NCBI RefSeq assembly: GCF_009936035.1
Contig: NZ_QWEO01000015.1
Location: 1 to 55,390, forward strand
Source of the DNA: Neglectibacter sp. X58
GTDB taxonomy: Bacteria; Bacillota; Clostridia; Oscillospirales; Acutalibacteraceae
DNA: 55,390 nt
Direction of reading: 5' to 3'
In this document: piece by piece, positions 51,642 to 55,390 of the stretch
How the letters are laid out: every line of letters begins with the position of its first letter
How positions within the stretch are numbered: the first letter of the stretch is position 1
Notes under the pieces: generated by a model
Databases searched by the model: none
Told to the model about the DNA's origin: nothing
What the model saw: only the letters and a program-made list of their open reading frames with translations
Translations under genes and position numbers: made by a program

Positions 51642-52337
51642 GTGTTTTTCGCACAGCTACTAGATTTTCTGTCCAACATTTTTTACCTGTTCCTGCATGT
51701 CACGGGAAACGGCACTTTTCCCAAGGCGCTTACCGGCGCCCAGGAGAAAAAATGCCTGGAGGAGATGGCGGCAGGCAGCGCAAGCGCCCGCCGCACGCTG
51801 ATTGAACATAACCTGCGGCTGGTGGCCCACATTGTCAAGAAATATTACGCCAGCCAGAACGACCAGGAAGATTTAATCTCCATCGGCACCATCGGCCTTA
51901 TTAAGGCCATTGACAGCTTTGACCCGGGGAAAGGGATCCGCCTTTCCAGTTATGCGTCTAAATGTATTGAAAATGAAATTCTTATGTTTTTCCGCAGCGG
52001 CAAAAAGAGCGCACAGGATGTTTCCATCAATGAACCTATTGACACGGATAAGGACGGCAATTCCCTGACCATTATGGATACCATGGCAGTGGAGGACACC
52101 ATTATCGACAACATTGACGTGCGCATGAAAAGCGAAAAACTGTATGGGTTTATTGACTGCGCCCTGAGCAAAAGGGAAAAGGATATTGTTTGCATGCGGT
52201 ATGGCCTGCTGGGACACACCGCCATGCCCCAGCGGGTGGTGGCAAAGCGGCTGGGGATTTCCCGGAGCTACGTGTCGCGCATTGAGAAAAAAGCTCTGGA
52301 AAAGCTGCGGGCAGAGTTCGGAGAGGGAGAATATTAG
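51642..52337 (+). CDS. sigK: RNA polymerase sporulation sigma factor sigma-K (pro-form)
   Basis: 231 residues. The first 20 (F-F-A-Q-L-L-D-F-L-S-N-I-F-Y-L-F-L) are a hydrophobic pro-sequence like that removed by SpoIVFB. Then come T-F-P-K-A-L-T, region 2 (I-E-H-N-L-R-L-V-A-H-I-V-K-K and E-D-L-I-S-I-G-T-I-G-L) and region 4 (G-I-S-R-S-Y-V-S-R-I-E-K). It directs late mother-cell genes in sporulation. GTG 51642 is preferred over GTG 51633 because AAAGGGGG is eight bases upstream. The frame is intact: no skin-type interruption. Confidence 0.95.
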   Translation: MFFAQLLDFLSNIFYLFLHVTGNGTFPKALTGAQEKKCLEEMAAGSASARRTLIEHNLRLVAHIVKKYYASQNDQEDLISIGTIGLIKAIDSFDPGKGIRLSSYASKCIENEILMFFRSGKKSAQDVSINEPIDTDKDGNSLTIMDTMAVEDTIIDNIDVRMKSEKLYGFIDCALSKREKDIVCMRYGLLGHTAMPQRVVAKRLGISRSYVSRIEKKALEKLRAEFGEGEY

Positions 52338-52439
52338 GGTATATTATTGTATATGGGAATATAATCAAATTTGAATAGCGGTTATTATGAAGAGTTCTGT
52401 GATTAAGGCATTGAAATTTTGGTGCAGGTTGGGGTTAAG

Positions 52440-52473
52440 AAAAGGGTCGGAGGATAAATTCATCGGCCCTTTT
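52440..52473 (+). terminator. Probable terminator after sigK
   Basis: AAAAGGGTCG (52440-52449) pairs with CGGCCCTTTT (52464-52473), with one G-T pair. It lies 100 bases past the sigK stop. Confidence 0.55.
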
Positions 52474-52490
52474 ATAACTACAATTAACTG

Positions 52491-52626
52491 TTAAAATGCT
52501 GTGGGTATATATCTTCGCACTGTCCGCAGGCGATGCCAATCCTTTGCTGCGCCGAAATCAACCTGCTCCACGTTGATGGCCTTAGCATTAGCTGGGTCGG
52601 TAGTGGGCAGGCGCATCAGGTCAAAG
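52491..52626 (-). pseudogene. Remnant of an unidentified coding region
   Basis: About 44 residues can be read on the minus strand from F-D-L-M-R-L-P to a final R-R-Y-I-P-T-A-F stop. The segment has no start of its own and is out of frame with the ABC-ATPase fragment next to it. It looks like a coding tail by composition, but I cannot name the family. Confidence 0.3.
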
Positions 52627-52635
52627 CACAAATTT

Positions 52636-52836
52636 CTAATAACGCAACATCCTTTTCCGCTTGCTTGCCAGGCAGATAATCGTAGATACCATGGTTTTCA
52701 TGCCAAGGGAGAGATGGTTAAATTTCTTCTTTCCATCCAGCTCAAAGCACTCCATCATTTCAGAGGCAAAGTCATAATCATAGTTGGGGTTAACTTTAGA
52801 TGCGATTTGCAACAGCTTGCACACGGGAAGGTTAGC
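52636..52836 (-). pseudogene. Internal fragment of an ABC-transporter ATPase
   Basis: Reads in frame with the recombinase upstream. It contains N-Y-D-Y-D-F-A, E-L-D-G-K-K-K-F and the signature-type L-S-L-G-M-K-T-M-V-S-T-I-I-C-L-A-S-K, as in YtrB-like ABC ATPases where the signature is L-S-[RK]-G-M-K. Walker A and Walker B are missing; the frame ends shortly after the signature. It is therefore a piece of a transporter gene joined to the recombinase by rearrangement. Confidence 0.65.
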
Positions 52837-53512
52837 GGCTTCAATTTTAGCCGTGGGGATATGGTGCATGGTGCAGTCATGGATTAAATGGCGGTAGCCG
52901 GAGCAGATGAAAGCGTCCTCAATCCATTTCCCTTGCACAAGGTTATAGCGGTGTGTGAGTTTTGAACCGCAGTCGGCGCAGTAGAGAAGCCCGGTCAAGC
53001 GGTTAGGGGCGTTCTGCCGCTTTGGGGCGCGACGCACGGTTTCCCGTATCTTCTGTACGATCTGCCACGTTTCCCCGTCCACAATGGCGGGGATTGCGCC
53101 CTCAAAAACGTGCTGTTCCTCCGGTGCGGTCTTGCGGGTGCTTTTGGTCTTATAGTTCTCGCATACGGTTTTCCCCAATACCTTGCGCCCTGTATATTCC
53201 GGGCGTTTCAGTATGTAGCCGATAGTGGTCGCTGACCATGCGTAGGGGTCTGTGTATTTTGCCGCCCGGACTGGCTCGCCTGTCCGCTTCCAATGCTCAG
53301 ACGGGATAGGGATTTTCTCGGCGCGGAGTGCCTTTGCTATGCTAGCTATGGTTTCCCCGGCAAGGACGCTCTGGAAGATGCGGCGCACAACGGCGGCTTC
53401 CTCGTCAACCAACCACTCGCCTTTTTCTTCTTTGGAAGCGCGGTAGCCATAGCAGACACTGCCAGAGCAGCGCAAGCCCTTTTCCATCCTGGACTTGAAA
53501 ACAGCTTTGATT
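52837..53512 (-). pseudogene. Serine recombinase lacking its catalytic domain
   Basis: About 225 residues from A-V-F-K-S-R-M-E-K-G-L-R-C-S-G through the recombinase domain (V-R-R-I-F-Q-S-V-L-A-G and L-K-R-P-E-Y-T-G) to the zinc ribbon (C-A-D-C-G-S-K-L-T-H-R, then C-S-G-Y and D-C-T-M-H-H-I). The N-terminal resolvase domain with its Ser is replaced, at about 53512, by DNA coding on the other strand. The C-terminal end runs into an ABC-ATPase fragment at about 52836. No activity is expected. Confidence 0.8.
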
Positions 53513-53683
53513 GCGGAGCTGGACGCCGCCCTCAGTATGGACGAGAGCATCTCCCAGGATGAGGCGGAGGTCAGTGAGGAGGTCGGTGAGGGCGAACGGC
53601 CCTCTGTTCTGGAGGATCTGAAAAAATGGGCGGCGGAGATACCCCCGGACAAAAAGCCCGGAAAGGAGCCGGAGCGCGGATGA
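53513..53683 (+). pseudogene. C-terminal fragment of the gene upstream of mobC
   Basis: About 56 acidic residues (S-I-S-Q-D-E-A-E-V-S-E-E-V-G-E, then E-D-L-K-K-W-A-A-E-I-P-P-D) end at a TGA that overlaps the mobC ATG (ATGA). The overlap shows that this end is genuine and was translationally coupled to mobC. The 5' part is missing where the recombinase fragment begins. Family not recognised. Confidence 0.55.
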
Positions 53684-54009
53684 AGAAAGAGGAAGAACTG
53701 AAGGTGCGTATCTCCCCTGAAGATAAGGAGCGCATCCGCTCCAAGATGGAGGAGGCCGGCATCCTGAACATGAGCGCCTATGTCCGCAAGATGGCGCTGG
53801 ACGGTATCTGTGTGAGGCTGGATTTAACGGATGTGCGCCAGCTCATTGTCCTGCTCCAGCGGTGCAGCACCAACCTGAACCAGTACGCGAAACGGGCGAA
53901 CGAGACTGGGAGCGTCTATGCGGCGGACATCGAGGATCTGCGCTCCCGGCTGGACGAGATATGGGAGCTGTCCAGACAGTCCCTTGCCCGCCTTGCCAGC
54001 ATCCGATAG
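53680..54009 (+). CDS. mobC: Mobilisation relaxosome accessory protein MobC
   Basis: 109 residues. Opens with a ribbon-helix-helix-like K-V-R-I-S-P-E-D-K-E-R-I and M-S-A-Y-V-R-K-M-A-L-D-G, then L-Q-R-C-S-T-N-L-N-Q-Y-A-K-R-A-N, the hallmark of MobC proteins that open the transfer origin for a relaxase. The reading frame is complete. The relaxase gene expected just downstream is absent: the next 130 bases hold no gene I recognise. Confidence 0.85.
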   Translation: MKKEEELKVRISPEDKERIRSKMEEAGILNMSAYVRKMALDGICVRLDLTDVRQLIVLLQRCSTNLNQYAKRANETGSVYAADIEDLRSRLDEIWELSRQSLARLASIR

Positions 54010-54138
54010 CGGCTGGGGGCTTCAAAAGTTTTGCAAAGGGGCGCGGAGCAGTCCGCACCCTTTACATAGGCGGCATCCTTGCCGGACAGCGGGCCGGCGC
54101 GGTAAACTGTATACAGGAAACAGGAAAGGACGGGACAC

Positions 54139-54418
54139 GATCGCTCTCTGTCAGGCCATAGAACACCTTGCAGTGGATGGGCAGGTTCTTCCCGCCGTTC
54201 AGGAACTTCCGGGCGGCGATGGTGTGCTGGCCGTCAAAGACATAGTAGCGCCCGCCCCGGCTGCTGACCTTCGGCTCGTTGGCGATGCGCTCATCGAACT
54301 CGGCGGTGATCCTGCGGACCCGATCCTCGTTCAAGATGCGCTGGTAAGTAGTGCGGGGGATCACCAGCTCCCGGCTGTCCAGCACGACTTCCCGACAAAA
54401 GAGATTTTTCGTGTTCAT
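54139..54418 (-). pseudogene. ParB-nuclease-like DUF6551 protein, N-terminal fragment
   Basis: About 93 residues with T-Y-Q-R-I-L-N-E-D-R-V-R-R-I and Y-Y-V-F-D-G-Q-H-T-I-A-A-R-K, the ParB/Srx-like core found in many integrative elements, ending K-V-F-Y-G-L-T-E, where homologues continue. The break is near 54139. The ATG (54418) has GGGAGG upstream and overlaps the stop of a preceding minus-strand reading frame whose last 16 residues (F-V-K-Q-Y-I-S-K-I-E-G-G-H-T-E) also look genuine. Confidence 0.65.
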
Positions 54419-54444
54419 TCTGTGTGTCCTCCCTCGATCTTTGA

Positions 54445-54570
54445 GATATACTGTTTCACGAACTGATTGACCGGATTACGATTTACGAAACGCCGGGTAT
54501 GGGGCGCTACCGCAAGGGAAAGGAAAAGCGCATTACTATCTACTACAAATTTGTCGGGGCTATCCAATAA
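54445..54570 (+). pseudogene. C-terminal fragment of a TndX-type serine recombinase
   Basis: About 41 residues (H-E-L-I-D-R-I-T-I-Y, then K-R-I-T-I-Y-Y-K-F-V-G-A-I-Q and stop). This is the usual end of Tn4451/TndX-like recombinases. A TGA lies immediately upstream in frame, so only the tail survives. Confidence 0.6.
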
Positions 54571-54579
54571 TAGAAAAAC

Positions 54580-54598
54580 GGCATCCCTTATGGATGCC
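54580..54598 (-). terminator. Terminator hairpin inside the mosaic
   Basis: GGCATCC/GGATGCC with a 5-base loop. On the minus strand it is followed by GTTTTTCTATT and preceded by a run of eight T. Confidence 0.65.
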
Positions 54599-54633
54599 AA
54601 AAAAAATAACTTGGCTTTACGTCCTTTTGACTT

Positions 54634-54699
54634 CTCATCATCATGGGAGAGCCTTTCGTATAGGGCGGTGAGTTTGTCTTTCTCTGTCTGCTTTTTCAT
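54634..54699 (-). pseudogene. Inverted N-terminal start of a TndX-type recombinase
   Basis: 22 residues M-K-K-Q-T-E-K-D-K-L-T-A-L-Y-E-R-L-S-H-D, ending D-E, with AAGGAGG nine bases before the ATG: the start of a serine recombinase including the catalytic-loop Y-E-R-L-S. The homology then ends. The continuation expected from family members (S-I-V-N-Q-K) is found 16 bases away on the opposite strand at 54715, so this end has been inverted. Confidence 0.65.
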
Positions 54700-54714
54700 G
54701 GTGTGTACCTCCTT

Positions 54715-55169
54715 TCCATCGTAAATCAGAAAAAACACCTGGAGGGCTACGCTGCCCAGCATAGTTTTCCCAATATCGTCCACTATATCGATGACGGATG
54801 GTCCGGCGGCAATTTCGACAGGCCGGCGTGGAAACGGCTGGTGGCCGACATTGAGGCCGGGAAAGTGGCTCTGGTACTCGCAAAGGACATGAGCAGGATC
54901 GGTAGAGATTACCTCCAGAAAGGATTTTACACGAGGTTCTCTTTCGCAAATTTGGAGTCTGCTTCATCGCCATTGGCAACAGCATCGACAGCGATGATCC
55001 CAGTTCAAGCGAATTCGCTCCTTTCGTCAACATCATGTCGGAATGGTATTTGCGGGATCTGAGCCGCAAGCAGCGCATCGCTATCCGGGTCAAGGGCGAG
55101 TCGGGCAAGCCCACTACCAACTGCGCCATCTACGGCTACCGAAAAGACCCCAACGACAAATACTGGTGA
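54715..55169 (+). pseudogene. TndX-type serine recombinase, resolvase-domain part with frameshift
   Basis: Begins S-I-V-N-Q-K-K-H-L-E-G-Y and continues D-D-G-W-S-G-G-N-F-D-R-P and K-D-M-S-R-I-G-R-D-Y-L-Q-K-G-F-Y-T. One base is missing near 54934, after which the next frame reads V-L-F-R-K-F-G-V and I-A-I-G-N-S-I-D-S-D-D-P to G-Y-R-K-D-P-N-D-K-Y-W and a stop. Start, catalytic serine segment and C-terminal half are all separated, so it is not functional. Confidence 0.78.
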
Positions 55170-55377
55170 CCGGCTTCCACGTCACTTTCCAGTCGGCCCC
55201 GGTGAGCGTGTCCACATCTTGGGCCGTCATTTCGGCCTTTATGGCGTCCTGCAAGCCCTCGATCTCTGCTTCCAGCTCTTCTGCCAGCCGCTTTAACTCC
55301 CCTAGTTCTTTTACGTACTGTAAACTAAAATGAAAGTTGAAGACCCGCCAGCCCTTCTGGTACAATGGTTTCACCAC
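55160..55377 (-). pseudogene. Fragment of a small phage/ICE-type protein
   Basis: The reliable part is Y-V-K-E-L-G-E-L-K-R-L-A-E-E-L-E-A-E-I-E (in two adjacent blocks), then A-Q-D-V-D-T-L-T-G-A-D-W-K-V-T-W-K-P-V. It resembles a short coiled-coil plus T-L-T-G-[TA]-D-[WF]-K-V-T-W protein seen in prophages and integrative elements of Clostridia. It breaks at about 55160, where the recombinase fragment starts on the other strand. The N-terminal side near the window edge is unclear. Confidence 0.45.
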
Positions 55378-55390
55378 AAATCCAAGTACC

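Noticed and set aside
50348-51679. Minus-strand open frame of 443 codons
   Set aside because: Antisense to the YyaL-type gene; Cys/His-rich by chance with no motif.
51642-52337. Interrupted sigK (skin element) as in C. difficile
   Set aside because: The sigma-K frame is continuous from pro-sequence to region 4, with no missing part.
580-54111. Shared word GTAAACTGTA at 580-589 and 54102-54111 as a pair of attachment sites for one element spanning the window
   Set aside because: Ten bases is too short to exclude chance, and the DNA between is ordinary core chromosome, not an element.
1-55390. tRNA, rRNA or CRISPR arrays
   Set aside because: No cloverleaf-like segment, ribosomal RNA sequence or regularly spaced direct repeats were seen on either strand by eye; a tRNAscan-SE, Infernal and CRISPR-finder run would be decisive.

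Overview
The window looks like about 52 kb of core chromosome from a motile, spore-forming, fairly G+C-rich member of the Clostridia (Oscillospiraceae/Lachnospiraceae-like). A fragment of a mobile-element recombinase sits at the left end and a dense patch of mobile-element debris at the right end. The placement rests on an intact pro-sigma-K gene, the clostridial flagellar order flgM-flgN-flgK-flgL-DUF6470-fliW-csrA, a chemotaxis operon cheA-W-R-B, a ClpE-type unfoldase, an arginine-phosphatase-type LMW phosphatase, an S-layer-homology protein and strong AGGAGG ribosome sites. No rRNA, tRNA or CRISPR array was found.

Layout. 1-534: C-terminal part of a serine recombinase. 0.5-2.4 kb: a YfcE-type phosphoesterase and three small unrecognised proteins. 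2.5-7.1 kb (minus): a flippase / sugar phosphomutase / proA operon behind a good sigma-A promoter. 7.3-15.6 kb (minus): mutY; a sugar oxidoreductase/isomerase pair; dtd plus a GNAT-like protein; an arginine phosphatase / rimI / tsaD operon; a 600-base non-coding stretch with a structured element, a terminator and a MITE; and a second sugar isomerase. 15.7-17.5 kb: recA-recX with a probable LexA box. 17.7-19.6 kb: a Gfo/Idh oxidoreductase divergent from a Crp-type regulator, with a near-perfect Crp-type operator between them. 19.6-25.5 kb (minus): phosphoribosyltransferase, comEC, holA, DUF4093, divIVA-like, GNAT, uridine kinase. 25.9-30.7 kb (minus): ClpE-like unfoldase, a sugar isomerase with a nucleoside phosphorylase, and an orphan EIIA-Glc. 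30.8-38.4 kb (minus): FliK-like, FlhB C-domain and PilZ genes, followed by a 1,684-residue S-layer-homology protein. 38.7-49.4 kb (plus): chemotaxis and late flagellar genes ending in a strong terminator. 49.5-52.3 kb: YyaL-type thioredoxin-domain protein and sigK. 52.5-55.4 kb: broken recombinases, an ABC-ATPase piece, mobC and other remnants joined in both orientations.

How it works together. The flagellar block contains its own regulators (FlgM against sigma-D, FliW with CsrA, a PilZ protein as a likely c-di-GMP sensor), and a consensus sigma-D -10 element precedes cheA. Several sugar-acid or polyol type catabolic genes (two Gfo/Idh oxidoreductases, three isomerase-fold proteins, a phosphorylase, an EIIA) are spread over separate operons, and at least one is apparently under the Crp-type regulator. 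The most unusual non-coding features are two copies of a roughly 115-base element with co-varying hairpins just downstream of two unrelated minus-strand genes, a TTAA-ended MITE that supplies the stop codon of the neighbouring gene, and a four-hairpin element between duplicated extended -10 motifs.
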